Shown here: piece after piece, positions 16,978 to 27,000 of the stretch
How the letters are laid out: the number at the start of each line of letters is the position of its first letter
Position numbering within the stretch: the first letter of the stretch is position 1
NCBI GenBank assembly: GCA_026417655.1
Contig: JAOACS010000021.1
Span: 1 to 64,000 of the forward strand
Length of the DNA: 64,000 bases
DNA from: Syntrophobacterales bacterium
GTDB lineage: Bacteria > Desulfobacterota > Syntrophobacteria > Syntrophobacterales > Thermodesulforhabdaceae
Direction of reading: 5' to 3'
Program-made: the position numbers and the translations under genes
The notes under the pieces: generated by a model
Seen by the model: the letters and a program-made list of their open reading frames with translations, nothing else
What the model was told of the DNA's origin: nothing
The model's database searches: none

Positions 16978-18120
16978 TTATAGATCTTTAAGAACCTTTT
17001 CCGCTCTTACCTTCCAAGAGAAGTGTTTAATAAGTGTTTCTCGAGCCCTCTTACCCATTTGGATACCAACGTCGGGATAGTCCCTAAGAAACGCTAGGGC
17101 ATCCCTCCAGGCATAGGGGTTTTCGTGGGGTAACAGAAAACCGGTTACTCCCTCTTCCAGGACCTCCTTAACACTTTCAAGGTTCGAGGCAAGGATTGGA
17201 ACCCCCGCCGCCATGTATTCAAATAGCTTTAACGGTGAGACATACCATCCTTCGTCAATATTTCCGGCTACATTCGAAACGAGAGGTTGAGTCGGCATAA
17301 GAGCTACATCGAAGAAGGAAGAAAGATACCCAGTAAGAGCATGTGGCACGTATCCGTGAAAATATATATTAGGCCGAGACAACCTTCTTTCCCAGAAGGC
17401 TATCTCTTGAGGGCTACCTCCTATGATATGGAAATCGGCCCAGGGACAAAGACTGGCTATCTTGGAAATTAATTCTATTCCCTTCCCAGGATAGAGATTC
17501 CCAATATATCCAACCCGAGGCCGACCTGAACCATTATTTAAGGTGGCCTTAAACCTAGAAAGCCTCTCCTCGAAACCTTTAGGGATGGAGGATAGGGCTA
17601 GACTATCTGGATCTCCTCCATCGTGGGCAACACATAGTTTTTTAGATACGGAAACTCCTAATAGCTTCCTTAGATAACGTGCTAGACCCTCACTTATTGC
17701 CACAATACGCTTAAGATTTCTCATCCTAGAAATGCTTCTAAGAAGCACCCTTTTCAAAGGAGTCCTAGGGGGAGAATGAATCTCGAGGATAGTTGGAATA
17801 CCAAGGGTTGAGACTCCAAAACAGGCTTCAAGAGAACGACCATAGGCAATATGGGGTCTATATTTTTTGGTCTTTAGCATGCTATGGAGGATATAAAGAA
17901 AATCCCCTGGAGAATCATTAAGTGATACAACATGACTCATCCCAAACTCTTGTCTTATTCCATAGTAATCGAAGATATTAGGAATGTTACTTTCCTTAAG
18001 ATGTCCAAAAAGAAGGACATCGTGCCCTAGAGAGGCAAAGGCTTCACACATCTTCATTACATTGACGCTGTTGGCAGCAGAAGAGGGAAAGGAGAACCTA
18101 GAAAGATAGGCAATTTTCAT
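16978..18120 (-). CDS. Glycosyltransferase family 4 (GT-B fold)
   Basis: A 380-residue cytoplasmic GT-B glycosyltransferase. N-terminal motif MKIAYLSRFSFPSSAANSVNVMKMCEAF (start of a GT4 acceptor domain) and the C-terminal sugar-nucleotide domain with GYIGNLYPGKGIELI, then LKLFEYMAAGVPILASNL (the E-x7-E type donor site) and EEGVTGFLLPHENPYAW. Family length agrees. It is the first of several GT genes on this strand and probably builds a surface polysaccharide; donor and acceptor are unknown. Confidence 0.88.
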   Translation of the reverse strand: MKIAYLSRFSFPSSAANSVNVMKMCEAFASLGHDVLLFGHLKESNIPNIFDYYGIRQEFGMSHVVSLNDSPGDFLYILHSMLKTKKYRPHIAYGRSLEACFGVSTLGIPTILEIHSPPRTPLKRVLLRSISRMRNLKRIVAISEGLARYLRKLLGVSVSKKLCVAHDGGDPDSLALSSIPKGFEERLSRFKATLNNGSGRPRVGYIGNLYPGKGIELISKIASLCPWADFHIIGGSPQEIAFWERRLSRPNIYFHGYVPHALTGYLSSFFDVALMPTQPLVSNVAGNIDEGWYVSPLKLFEYMAAGVPILASNLESVKEVLEEGVTGFLLPHENPYAWRDALAFLRDYPDVGIQMGKRARETLIKHFSWKVRAEKVLKDL

Positions 18121-18222
18121 AGATTTGACCTCACCTTACTGTTGATATACTTGGTTGATTACCCCTAAATTTTACGCTATAAAGGCAAAGATACAATCTA
18201 AATTCTATTTGGAGAAGAGCCC

Positions 18223-18393
18223 ATGTATAGCGAAGACGCGATACAAATTCTAAAGGAACTTGTAGCTTTCATAGAAAATAATCACGTCTTTGATAGGATT
18301 TCTGACAGTGGCTGTGGTTATATCGATCCTCATCGTTCCGATGCATTCCAGAACATATTGGATAGAGCAAAGGCTCTCCTTGAAAAGGTCTGA
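18223..18393 (+). CDS. Small hypothetical protein, 56 aa
   Basis: ATG at 18223 preceded by GGAG at a normal distance opens a 56-codon frame (starts MYSEDAIQIL) with no Pro clusters or hydrophobic stretch, ending TGA at 18393. It contains one Cys-Gly (DSGCGYIDPHRSD). It is probably a small cytoplasmic helical protein at the head of the M23-priA unit. I do not recognise it. Confidence 0.6.
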   Translation: MYSEDAIQILKELVAFIENNHVFDRISDSGCGYIDPHRSDAFQNILDRAKALLEKV

Positions 18394-18429
18394 TCCTTTC
18401 CAATCATTCATTATAACGAGGAGATCTAA

Positions 18430-19512
18430 ATGGGAAATCTTCGCCTGGTTCGGGGTGCTATGGGGATTTTAGTTGCTATGGTCCTTAGCTCTATAAAGGC
18501 AGAAGGTATTATAAATAACTCTCCAAATCCTAAAAATCTAAAGTCCAATATAAATATCTCTTCCGAGTGGGAAGAAATGGTTTTCAAAGGAACATGTAAT
18601 CAGAGGGCTCTCCAATATTCTCCTATAAAAAACCCTCCATCTCGTAGTAAAGAGATTAACAACAAAAAATCTACCATTTCTCCCCAGTTAAAGACCATTA
18701 CTGGCTTCATAGACGATAATCTCTACAATTGCGGCATAAAAGCTGGTCTTCCCCCCTACGTTATTCTAGACCTTACTGAGATCTTCTCCTCCCATATCGA
18801 CTTTACAACCGACCTTAAAAAGGGTGATACCTTTTCGGTGCTTCTCGGGAGATCAGATCAAAACTCAAAAACTCAAAAGTGGCAAATTCTTGCAGCACGA
18901 ATAGAGCTTCAAGGAGAGGTCTATGAAGCTTTCCTATTTCAAACCAATGGCCAAAAAGGAGCCTACTACGACGACAAAGGAAGACCAATGAAGAGAGCCT
19001 TTTTGAGGGCCCCGCTACAGTATAGAAGAATCTCTTCTGTTTTTACCAAGAAAAGAGTTCACCCTATTCTCAAGATACCCAGAGCTCATTTTGGGATTGA
19101 TTATGCCGCTCCCACAGGAACTCCCGTAAGTGCCATAGGAGCAGGAAAGGTGGTTTTCGTTGGCAGGAAGGGAGGTTTTGGAAATTATGTTGAGATACGG
19201 CATAGTAATGTCTATTCCAGCTCCTACGGTCATCTGTCTAAATTTGCCAAGGGGCTTAAGGTGGGGAAACAGGTAGAACAAGGTGAGGTAATCGGCTATG
19301 TAGGAAAAACTGGCCTCGCCACAGGTCCTCACCTCGATTTCCGTTTCTACGCCAATGGTTGCCCGGTAAATTTTGTTGCCCTTTCTAACACCATCTCCTA
19401 CGATCCTATGCCCAAGAGTCTCGAAAGAAAATTTCAGACCACAGTAGAATATTACCGAACCCTTATGGGACAGAAAGAATCTAGAAAAGTCGCCAAAGTA
19501 CAAACTCAATAA
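18430..19512 (+). CDS. M23 family peptidase (LytM-like, envelope)
   Basis: A 360-residue protein with a short hydrophobic N-terminal segment (AMGILVAMVLSSI) as signal or anchor. The C-terminal domain (about residues 200-320) is an M23 beta-sheet zinc endopeptidase: HFGIDYAAPTGTPVSA (HxxxD) and GLATGPHLDFRF. The usual second motif HxH is HLD here, so Asp takes the place of the last zinc ligand; this variant occurs in other bacteria and can still bind zinc. Before it lies an OapA/PG-binding-like region. Probably cleaves peptidoglycan cross-links or, if inactive, activates an amidase. It runs into priA with one base between. Confidence 0.85.
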   Translation: MGNLRLVRGAMGILVAMVLSSIKAEGIINNSPNPKNLKSNINISSEWEEMVFKGTCNQRALQYSPIKNPPSRSKEINNKKSTISPQLKTITGFIDDNLYNCGIKAGLPPYVILDLTEIFSSHIDFTTDLKKGDTFSVLLGRSDQNSKTQKWQILAARIELQGEVYEAFLFQTNGQKGAYYDDKGRPMKRAFLRAPLQYRRISSVFTKKRVHPILKIPRAHFGIDYAAPTGTPVSAIGAGKVVFVGRKGGFGNYVEIRHSNVYSSSYGHLSKFAKGLKVGKQVEQGEVIGYVGKTGLATGPHLDFRFYANGCPVNFVALSNTISYDPMPKSLERKFQTTVEYYRTLMGQKESRKVAKVQTQ

Positions 19513-19513
19513 T

Positions 19514-21718
19514 ATGTTTTTGAATGTTCAACTTCTTGATCCCACAGGGGCAATTCTTACCTACAGGTTCGACGGAGCAGAAAGGGACAACCTCCGAGGT
19601 TGCAGAGTAATTGTCCCCGTTGGTCGACAACAAAGACTTGGTATAGTCCTTGAGGTAACCCCTCAAGAGCCACCAATATCAAATATAAAAACCGTAACCG
19701 CCCTTTTAGATTCAGAACCTATATTTTCAGAGGAACTTTTGGTTTTCTACCAAAGGGTTGCCTCCTACTATCTCTATCCCTTGGGACTAACCCTGTTACG
19801 TGCTCTTCCGGATCCTCTCAGGAATAAGCCTTCCGGAAAAGAGGTCCTTAAAAGGAGTAAGAAAATCGGTATTCTTCTTGTTCCGCCGGACTCGATACAA
19901 GATAGGGCCTTCGACGATAGAGTAAGAGAGCTCTTTATCTCTAATCCCTTAGGGGTTCCTGTGGCCAAACTAAGAGAGATGCTAAAAAAAGATTGGCATA
20001 GGTTCATAAGCAGAGCGAAGCGAAGAAAATGGCTAGAAATAATCTCTATTCCAGAGGAATCCGTAATCGAATCTCCCTTCGGGCAAGCTATGGAGGTTTC
20101 TGCGCCGATACAACTTACGGATGATCAAGCAAAAATTCTTAATGAAGCTGAGGACGCTTTAGATCAAGGGAAATTTCTACCCTACCTCCTTTATGGGGTC
20201 ACTGGGAGCGGAAAGACAGAAATTTATTTACGTCTTACTGAAAGAACCCTCGAGATGGGAAGATCTGTTATGGTTCTTGCTCCGGAGATAGCTCTTATCA
20301 CCCAACTCGAAACTATATTTAGAAAACGCTTCGGGGAAAAACTAGCTCTGTGGCATAGCGGTCTTACCTCTCAAGTTCGCATTTCCCAATGGGAGGCGAT
20401 CATTAGGGGCCAGAAAAGGATTGTTCTAGGAACCCGTTCGGCAATTTTTCTCCCCATAAAGGACTGTGGTTTGATAATCGTTGATGAAGAACATGATCCT
20501 TCCTATAAACAGGAAGACCGCATGCGTTATAATGCAAGAGACGTTGCGCTCATGAGAGCCCAGGTGTTCCAGATCCCTATAATCCTTGGTTCCGCTACTC
20601 CCTCCCTTCAATCCTACTACCAGGCTAGAAAAAAACAATATGGACTTTTTACAATAACCCAGAGAGTCCACGGTCATCCATTGCCAGAAGTAGAAGTAGT
20701 GGATATGCGTAAGGAACGATATCCAAAGATCTTTTCCCAAAGACTAAAGGAGGTTCTTCAGGAGACCTTTTACTCAGGCTTTCAATCACTGCTCTTTATT
20801 AACCGAAGAGGCTATGCGCCCTACGTGCTTTGCCGAAGATGCGGATATGTTGTCATCTGTAACAGGTGCAATATAGCTCTTACCTACCATATAGACGAAA
20901 ATAACCTAAGGTGCCACTACTGTGGGTTTTCCATGGACTCGCTCAAAATATGCCCAGGATGTGGCAAAAGTGTCCTGTTATACCTAGGGGTAGGAACTGA
21001 AAAAGTGGAGGAGGAAGTAAAAAAACTTCTCCCTCAAGCTAAGATCGCCAGAATAGATAGAGATGCCATAAAAAATATGAATACCCTCGTGACAACTCTT
21101 AACTTTATCCGTCAAGGCAAGGTGAATGTAATTATCGGAACCCAAATGATCACTAAAGGCCATGATTTCCCTTTACTTACGCTTACAGGCGTAATAAATG
21201 CCGATATAGCCTTGGCTCTTCCGGATTTTCGTTCCGGAGAGCTAACAGCTCAGCAGCTTCTTCAAGTGGCTGGAAGATCGGGAAGGAAAGAAACCATCGG
21301 AAGGGTCATCATACAAACCTATAACCCTTCTCACTACATAATTGAAGCATCTCAAAAGGGTGATTACTCGCTATTTTGCGAAAGAGAGCTGGAGTCAAGA
21401 GAAAGGCTTTTCTATCCTCCCTACTCCAAAATGGCTCGGATTATCTGTGAATCGACAGACATGGAGAGAGTCCATGAGGGAGCCCAAAAGCTCTCTGATC
21501 TACTCAAAAGTCTCGCCGAAAGATACGGCTGTATTGTGCTTGGTCCTGCTCCCACTCCCTTCTTTAAACTCAGAAACCGTTACAGGTGGCATATACTGAT
21601 AAAATCATGGCAAAGCGGGACCCTTACAGAGCTTTTAAAGACTACCTTCAAATCTATTGAAAAGCTCCGAAGAAGGATTCATATCGCTATTGATAGAGAT
21701 CCCCTTACTTGCCTTTAA
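19514..21718 (+). CDS. priA: Primosomal protein N' (replication restart helicase)
   Basis: A 734-residue superfamily 2 helicase that restarts stalled replication forks. N-terminal 3'-DNA-end binding domain; Walker A GVTGSGKTEIYL; DEEHDPSYKQ (DExH); GSATPSL; and the zinc-binding cysteine set CRRCGYVVICNRC, CHYCG, CPGCG (about residues 440-490) that is diagnostic for PriA. C-terminal motifs GTQMITKGHDFP and QVAGRSGRK follow. Length equals the family norm (about 730). Start at 19514 is one base after the M23 stop; no clear ribosome site, so translation is probably coupled. Overlaps nothing on the other strand. Confidence 0.96.
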   Translation: MFLNVQLLDPTGAILTYRFDGAERDNLRGCRVIVPVGRQQRLGIVLEVTPQEPPISNIKTVTALLDSEPIFSEELLVFYQRVASYYLYPLGLTLLRALPDPLRNKPSGKEVLKRSKKIGILLVPPDSIQDRAFDDRVRELFISNPLGVPVAKLREMLKKDWHRFISRAKRRKWLEIISIPEESVIESPFGQAMEVSAPIQLTDDQAKILNEAEDALDQGKFLPYLLYGVTGSGKTEIYLRLTERTLEMGRSVMVLAPEIALITQLETIFRKRFGEKLALWHSGLTSQVRISQWEAIIRGQKRIVLGTRSAIFLPIKDCGLIIVDEEHDPSYKQEDRMRYNARDVALMRAQVFQIPIILGSATPSLQSYYQARKKQYGLFTITQRVHGHPLPEVEVVDMRKERYPKIFSQRLKEVLQETFYSGFQSLLFINRRGYAPYVLCRRCGYVVICNRCNIALTYHIDENNLRCHYCGFSMDSLKICPGCGKSVLLYLGVGTEKVEEEVKKLLPQAKIARIDRDAIKNMNTLVTTLNFIRQGKVNVIIGTQMITKGHDFPLLTLTGVINADIALALPDFRSGELTAQQLLQVAGRSGRKETIGRVIIQTYNPSHYIIEASQKGDYSLFCERELESRERLFYPPYSKMARIICESTDMERVHEGAQKLSDLLKSLAERYGCIVLGPAPTPFFKLRNRYRWHILIKSWQSGTLTELLKTTFKSIEKLRRRIHIAIDRDPLTCL

Positions 21719-21727
21719 AAAACCCGA

Positions 21728-24115
21728 CTAAAGTAGCTCAATAATGGGACGGATGATCTTACTCCACTCGTAACGAGATAGAGCCATTTCTCTAGCAGCT
21801 CTTCCCAAGACTCTGATATCTTCGGAGCTTGATGATAGAGCCTCCAGTACCTCCGAAAGCCTATCCCTCCACTGAGATTTGTTAGATATTATAACCTCTT
21901 TCCCATCTCTAAAAGCAAGCCCCCTATTACCCGTTTCAGTTGTTATAATGGGCAACTCATAGGCAGCATACTCTAACATCTTAACATTGGTGCCTGACCC
22001 TCCTTCTACTGGATTCATGGCTATATGAGAAGCATTTAAAAGTATCGCCTTAGTCTCAGAGGATACCATTCCAAGAGGCATCACATTGAAAGGAAGGGTG
22101 GTAGGTTTTAACACATTACAGACACTTCCTATAATGATGAAAAGTACCTCAGGAAAACTTATAGCCAGGTCGCAAATCCATAGGGCAGCTTCATTATTAG
22201 GACCATGAATACTTCCCATAAAAATTGCAACAGGGCGGGAATCAATACCTAGTCTATGCCTTAGAGCATACCGCTCCGATGGTGTAAGAAGAAAGACCTC
22301 ATCACTGCTTACACCATTTGGGACCACAACCATCCGATCCCTATCAACGCCGTAGATCTCCATAAGCCTTTTGGCATCTTCATCACTACAGGGCATCACC
22401 AAAGAAGATTCGGAAAGGCAAGTGGCTTCAACTTCCCTAATAAGGCGAAGAGCCTGATCCCTTTCTTCAGAAGGCTTAAACATCCATGCTTTAAGATCGA
22501 TTTCTACATCCTGGGCATCATACCAAAGGGGTCCCTTGTAATGCTTTCTCAGAACCTTTATAAGATAGGGATGAGACAATAACACGAGGTCGCAGGAATT
22601 GGCGTAGGTTTTAAGAAGTTCCTCGAAAGATGGGGTAAGTGACCACGAGTTAATTGCGGAAACATCTTGGGCGCTCACACCGAGTGCAGAACTCCATCTT
22701 TCGTCCTCCTCAGCGTGCTCCTTAGACTTAGGCACAAGCACTTCCTTAATGGATGGAGTTATATTACGACAAACAAAGGGTGATGAATGAGAGGTAAAAC
22801 TAAGAAACGTTACCTCTCCACGACGAGATAGAGCCTTTACTATTTGAAAAAGCCTTATTTTTCCACCACTTACTGGCGGGAAAATGGAAAACTCATTAAC
22901 AACCAGAATCCGCTTATGGTCTTTCCCCCTAATAGCCCAGAACCTCTTTCCATCATGAAAATGATCGGTTATATGCTGTATAAAGCTAGTTATAAACCTT
23001 TCCCACGTGATATGGGAAACCGTCTCCTTAGCCCTTCTACCCATCTCAATAGTTTTTTCCCTGTTACCTATAAGCTGGGCCATAGCTTCAGCTATTGATT
23101 CCTCAGTTGGTTCTACAGAAAGACCGTTCTCTCCATGGGAGACTAACTCGTTAACACCTCCCGAGTCAGTGGTCGTAAGAACAGCCTTTGCTGAATGCAT
23201 GGCCTCTACGGTAATAAGACCATAATCCTCATTGTAAGGAACGAAGGGCACAAATAGAGCATTACTGTACCAGTTAATTAGTGCCCCGTCATTTAAAAAA
23301 CCGAGAAAGTGTATTCGACTATCCCCTTCGGCGATAAATCTTAGAAATTCTTCGGCACCACCGGTGCCAGCTATAAAAAAAGGAATATCAATATCGAGAC
23401 GGCGGAATGCCTTAATAAGAAGATCAATCCTTTTGAGTGCTGTAAGCCGACTCACTGTAAAAAGGTATCGATACTCTCCCTCACGGAAACCTTCTAGATC
23501 AGAGGGATGGTGAAAAATCTTTACAGATATTCCTTCAGGGAAATAACCCTCTCTGGTTGCTACAGTGCGGGAAATAGCACTATAGCTTCTTATGTAGGAG
23601 GGATGAAGGGCTATAGAGTCAAGCCATTTAATAACTACTCGGGAAAAGGGACTTGTAAGGGTGAATACTTCCTCAGGGATAGAAGTTTTCGAAGGCAAAG
23701 CGAAAAGTCTTTCAAAAAATTCTGGGAGTAACTCCTTAGAAGGAGCATATCTCCTCATAAGCCTTAACAGGGGTATTAAGTCAGGATGAGGGATGGTATC
23801 ATCCACAGGTCCTTGATAAAGCTCATAGACTCCCCTACAGGGATGTTGCATGTAAAGATGATGTTGGGGATGTGAAACCATCCATGCGGGATATTTGGTA
23901 GAGATCACCAAGTCGTAAGAGGAGACATCAAGATTTAGAAAGTTTCTATAACCCTCCATTAAACTCCAGAATTCATCGTCTCGACAAGGAATCTTTAACA
24001 GTTCGGCTATATGAGAGGTATAGGCATTGATATTTCTAACTAATCCCCAGAAGAGCTTCTCCGCTCCGCCAATAATAAAGGGAACTGGACTCGGAGCTAC
24101 AACCGCTATTCTCAT
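21728..24115 (-). CDS. Two-domain GT4 glycosyltransferase (795 aa)
   Basis: Two complete GT-B glycosyltransferases in one chain. Domain 1 (about residues 1-380) has a start motif GGAEKLFWGLV, the donor site YEDYGLITVEAMHSAKAVLTT-like region and SHGENGLSVEPTEE. Domain 2 (about 390-795) starts LVVNEFSIFPPVSGGKIRLFQIV and has VMPCSDEDAKRL, FMGSIHGPNN and GGSGTNVKMLEYAAYELPIITT. Each half has its own sugar-nucleotide loop, so it could add two sugars in sequence. It begins at 24115 with ATG overlapping the upstream methyltransferase stop by 4 bases (ATGA), indicating one operon with T1SS genes upstream. Confidence 0.85.
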   Translation of the reverse strand: MRIAVVAPSPVPFIIGGAEKLFWGLVRNINAYTSHIAELLKIPCRDDEFWSLMEGYRNFLNLDVSSYDLVISTKYPAWMVSHPQHHLYMQHPCRGVYELYQGPVDDTIPHPDLIPLLRLMRRYAPSKELLPEFFERLFALPSKTSIPEEVFTLTSPFSRVVIKWLDSIALHPSYIRSYSAISRTVATREGYFPEGISVKIFHHPSDLEGFREGEYRYLFTVSRLTALKRIDLLIKAFRRLDIDIPFFIAGTGGAEEFLRFIAEGDSRIHFLGFLNDGALINWYSNALFVPFVPYNEDYGLITVEAMHSAKAVLTTTDSGGVNELVSHGENGLSVEPTEESIAEAMAQLIGNREKTIEMGRRAKETVSHITWERFITSFIQHITDHFHDGKRFWAIRGKDHKRILVVNEFSIFPPVSGGKIRLFQIVKALSRRGEVTFLSFTSHSSPFVCRNITPSIKEVLVPKSKEHAEEDERWSSALGVSAQDVSAINSWSLTPSFEELLKTYANSCDLVLLSHPYLIKVLRKHYKGPLWYDAQDVEIDLKAWMFKPSEERDQALRLIREVEATCLSESSLVMPCSDEDAKRLMEIYGVDRDRMVVVPNGVSSDEVFLLTPSERYALRHRLGIDSRPVAIFMGSIHGPNNEAALWICDLAISFPEVLFIIIGSVCNVLKPTTLPFNVMPLGMVSSETKAILLNASHIAMNPVEGGSGTNVKMLEYAAYELPIITTETGNRGLAFRDGKEVIISNKSQWRDRLSEVLEALSSSSEDIRVLGRAAREMALSRYEWSKIIRPIIELL

Positions 24116-25641
24116 GCCAACGGCTTCCTTCCACTCCAGGCAAAATCTCTAGACACACTCAGGTAGCTATGAATACTATCAAATCTTACACTCTTTACTG
24201 GAATGAGTCGCGAACGGTTCTCATCAAAAAACCAGGCGGTTGAATTTTCAAAACCTGTTATTTCTCCCAGAAATTCCAAAGTATCGGGAAACACAGGATA
24301 GATATGGGTTGGATCCCGGTAAAAATCTCCCGCACTAACAAGAATATTACGTGGATTTGGGGTTTCGATGATAGCGATCCCTCCCGGTGCAAGGGCTCTC
24401 CATATAGATCTAAGAAAGGAAACCCATCGATTTGGAGGAATATGTTCTATAACATGGAAAGCTGTGACTGCCGAAAAGCTATTAGGATTAGATCTCTCTA
24501 AAAAAGTAAAGATATCTTCTTTGGCAAAGGGTAAGTTCTCTTCCTTTAGAAAGGAGATAGCTAAGTCGTTAGTATCCACTCCAATAGCATAAATGCCTTC
24601 TTCTTTTAGCAACCGGAGCCATTCTCCCCGTCCACATCCAAGATCAGCGACGGGAAGATCGAAAAGACAATGGGAAGAGCGAAGTAGAGAGAGATAAACC
24701 CTAACTCTTTCCTTCAGCGTGTCCGAATCACCACGGAAGTCTTCTTCAAAAAAGCCATAAGCTATAGGCGAAAGAGTATTATTTGGCTCTGTTTGCGTCT
24801 CATGTGATGGGGTCCCCATACGTTCTTCAAGAAGAAGGAGGACCCTACGTAAAGTATTGGTCCTATCAAATAACTGGCGAAATTGGGTTTTAGCTAAGTT
24901 AACATGATCCTCCAGTCTGCTAGAGAACTTTTCCTGAGTAGCCTTTAAGCCTATAAGAGTGTCAGTTATCTTTGCTAGCTCTCCCTTCAAAAATTCTGTC
25001 CGATCCTCTATAGTATTTAGGCGATATAATTGGTTTTCAATCTTTTTAATGGTTTCAAACTCCAAGCGGTGAACGTCTGACCAGCAGTGTTCAAGCCGTC
25101 TTACTATACTAGGGAAAATAGCGAGCCCATACAATAACTTAAATATACGCCCCACTACAGGTAGACGTCTTGCTCTAGATAAAAAATATAATCCCCTGAT
25201 ACCCCTAATCTTAACCCCTCGTCTCTTACCCTCTTCACTAAACCGAAGTAATCCTAACACCTCTTCACGAGTAAGATGATCCGATCGGAGTCCTTCAAGG
25301 TAGCACCTAAATCCTTCCGCATCGGGCGGTCTTCCTAAAATCAATCTGTAGGCCGCTTCTAGAAATCCTTCCAGGGAGTATTGGTTAAAATCATCCACCA
25401 AATAATAGGTTCTATTCCCATCAATCAAATTAGATAGACAAAGCTCCTCTTTTGACTTCTCACATCCCATATTTTCTTTACAACGATTGTCTTCCTCAAG
25501 GGGCAAACCACACCAATACCTCTCCTCCCTTTGAAGGCGCCTTAGAAAATCACTATGGAATCTAGCCGGATGAGCACTAGTTACCTTTCTTTCATTGCCT
25601 TCGCCACTCGATCTGTGAGAGGTTTTGTTAGGTAATTCCAT
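24112..25641 (-). CDS. DUF4214-methyltransferase fusion (509 aa)
   Basis: N-terminal half contains a DUF4214-type helical motif (LEGFLEAAYRLILGRPPDAEGFRCY) followed by RKRRGVKIRG-like basic residues. A coiled-coil linker (TIKKIENQLYRLNTIEDRTEF) separates it from a C-terminal SAM-dependent methyltransferase of the UbiG/Methyltransf_23 class (VADLGCGRGEWLRLLKEEG, then NSFSAVTAFHVIEHIPP). Proteins of this build often terminate or modify polysaccharides. The start at 25641 has GGAGAG upstream and overlaps the HlyD gene by 61 bases. The same DUF4214 motif occurs in the truncated secreted protein at the contig end, suggesting a shared glycan ligand. Confidence 0.85.
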   Translation of the reverse strand: MELPNKTSHRSSGEGNERKVTSAHPARFHSDFLRRLQREERYWCGLPLEEDNRCKENMGCEKSKEELCLSNLIDGNRTYYLVDDFNQYSLEGFLEAAYRLILGRPPDAEGFRCYLEGLRSDHLTREEVLGLLRFSEEGKRRGVKIRGIRGLYFLSRARRLPVVGRIFKLLYGLAIFPSIVRRLEHCWSDVHRLEFETIKKIENQLYRLNTIEDRTEFLKGELAKITDTLIGLKATQEKFSSRLEDHVNLAKTQFRQLFDRTNTLRRVLLLLEERMGTPSHETQTEPNNTLSPIAYGFFEEDFRGDSDTLKERVRVYLSLLRSSHCLFDLPVADLGCGRGEWLRLLKEEGIYAIGVDTNDLAISFLKEENLPFAKEDIFTFLERSNPNSFSAVTAFHVIEHIPPNRWVSFLRSIWRALAPGGIAIIETPNPRNILVSAGDFYRDPTHIYPVFPDTLEFLGEITGFENSTAWFFDENRSRLIPVKSVRFDSIHSYLSVSRDFAWSGRKPLA

Positions 25642-26999
25642 AGCGTTCTCTCTCCAGTTTTAATTATCACCTCCACTGGCATTCCTGGACGAAGCTCTTT
25701 ATTACCTAATTTCCGTAGCTCCTCAGGCGTTACTTGGACATGACACAGGTAGTAGGGAATCCCTCTAGTCTTGTCCACAAGGCGATCAGGGGAGACAAAT
25801 ATTACCTTACCCAAAAGTGTCGGAGTATTACGATCGTGGAAGGCAGTGAATCTCAAATCTGCTGAAAGACCTGGATGAACCTTATCAATCTCCTGGGGAG
25901 AAACAATCGCTTCTATTATTAAATCCGCATTCTTCGGAACGATTTCCATTATCGGCTGTCCTGGGGATATGACCCCTCCCAAAGTATGGATAGCAAGGTT
26001 CATTACTATTCCAGAAACGGGGGCCCTTATTCTGGTTCGTTCCAAAGTGTCAACCTCGGCCTGGTATTGTTTCTCAAGAGCCTCTACCTTCTTATGAACG
26101 TCACTTAGCTGGGCGTCCACGTCCTTTAGAAACTCTTCCTGGAGATTTAGTATCTTAAATTTAAGTTCTGCAATCGACCGTCTAGCACGCTCAATGTTTG
26201 CAAGTTCTTCACTTCTTGAGCCTATTAGATCGGCAAGAGCTCTTTCTAGATCAAGTAATCGATTTCTGGGATAGTATCCATCCTTTGCCAACTCCCGAAG
26301 TGAAGTCAGCTGCCCTTGAAGGATTTCGATCTGATGTTGTTTCGATTGTTGAACCTTCTCTATGCCTTTTATGTATTCCTCAAGTCCGCGAATTTGTTCT
26401 CTAAGAATGTTTGTGCTATTTTCTAAGGACTTTCTTCTGACTTTGAAGAGCTCCTGCTGGACTTTTATATATTCGGCAAGCCTTGGATCGTCCTTTGCTT
26501 GCTCTATAATGTCCTGAGGAACTTCAAACTCTTTTGCCATAATTCGTTCAGCAAAGAGCCGTGCCTCCAAGACCCTTGCTCCATAATATTCAGACTTTGT
26601 GGCTATAGCCCTTACCTTAGCCTGAGCATCATCCAATACAATAAGCACTTGACCTTCCTCAACCTCATCCCCATCCTTTACCAGGATATCCTTTACAATG
26701 CCGCCCGTAAGATGCTGGACAACCTTTCTTTGAGAAAAAACGGTGATATTTCCAGGAACAGGGACCCCCTCATCGAGAGGAGCAAAAATTGCCCATACCA
26801 TGAAGCCTCCGAAGGCTACAACCAATATCAGAAGGGCTATAACAAGAATAGTTTTCGTATTGGTCTGGAGACGGGAAGAACTCAAGGAAAGAGTGTAAGC
26901 CTTACCAGGAGAAGTTGATTTATCCTGTTCGGTAGAAGGATCCTTATCTTGCTTTTTAGGTTCGTAGGGTATTACCGTGCCACTCCCTGAAGGATTCAT
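25581..26999 (-). CDS. Type I secretion periplasmic adaptor (HlyD family)
   Basis: A 472-residue membrane fusion protein linking the ABC exporter to TolC across the periplasm. One TM helix near the N terminus (TILVIALLILVVAFGGFMVW, about residues 52-72), a lipoyl/beta-barrel pair (VVQHLTGGIVKDILVKDGDEVEEGQVLIVLDD), a long coiled coil (about 180-340) and the closing beta-barrel half (RIRAPVSGIVMNLAIHTLGGV). The start at 26999 is preceded by AGAGGAG, and lies two bases after the ABC stop. Part of a T1SS operon with the ABC upstream and TolC divergent. Confidence 0.93.
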   Translation of the reverse strand: MNPSGSGTVIPYEPKKQDKDPSTEQDKSTSPGKAYTLSLSSSRLQTNTKTILVIALLILVVAFGGFMVWAIFAPLDEGVPVPGNITVFSQRKVVQHLTGGIVKDILVKDGDEVEEGQVLIVLDDAQAKVRAIATKSEYYGARVLEARLFAERIMAKEFEVPQDIIEQAKDDPRLAEYIKVQQELFKVRRKSLENSTNILREQIRGLEEYIKGIEKVQQSKQHQIEILQGQLTSLRELAKDGYYPRNRLLDLERALADLIGSRSEELANIERARRSIAELKFKILNLQEEFLKDVDAQLSDVHKKVEALEKQYQAEVDTLERTRIRAPVSGIVMNLAIHTLGGVISPGQPIMEIVPKNADLIIEAIVSPQEIDKVHPGLSADLRFTAFHDRNTPTLLGKVIFVSPDRLVDKTRGIPYYLCHVQVTPEELRKLGNKELRPGMPVEVIIKTGERTLWNYLTKPLTDRVAKAMKER

Positions 27000-27000
27000 G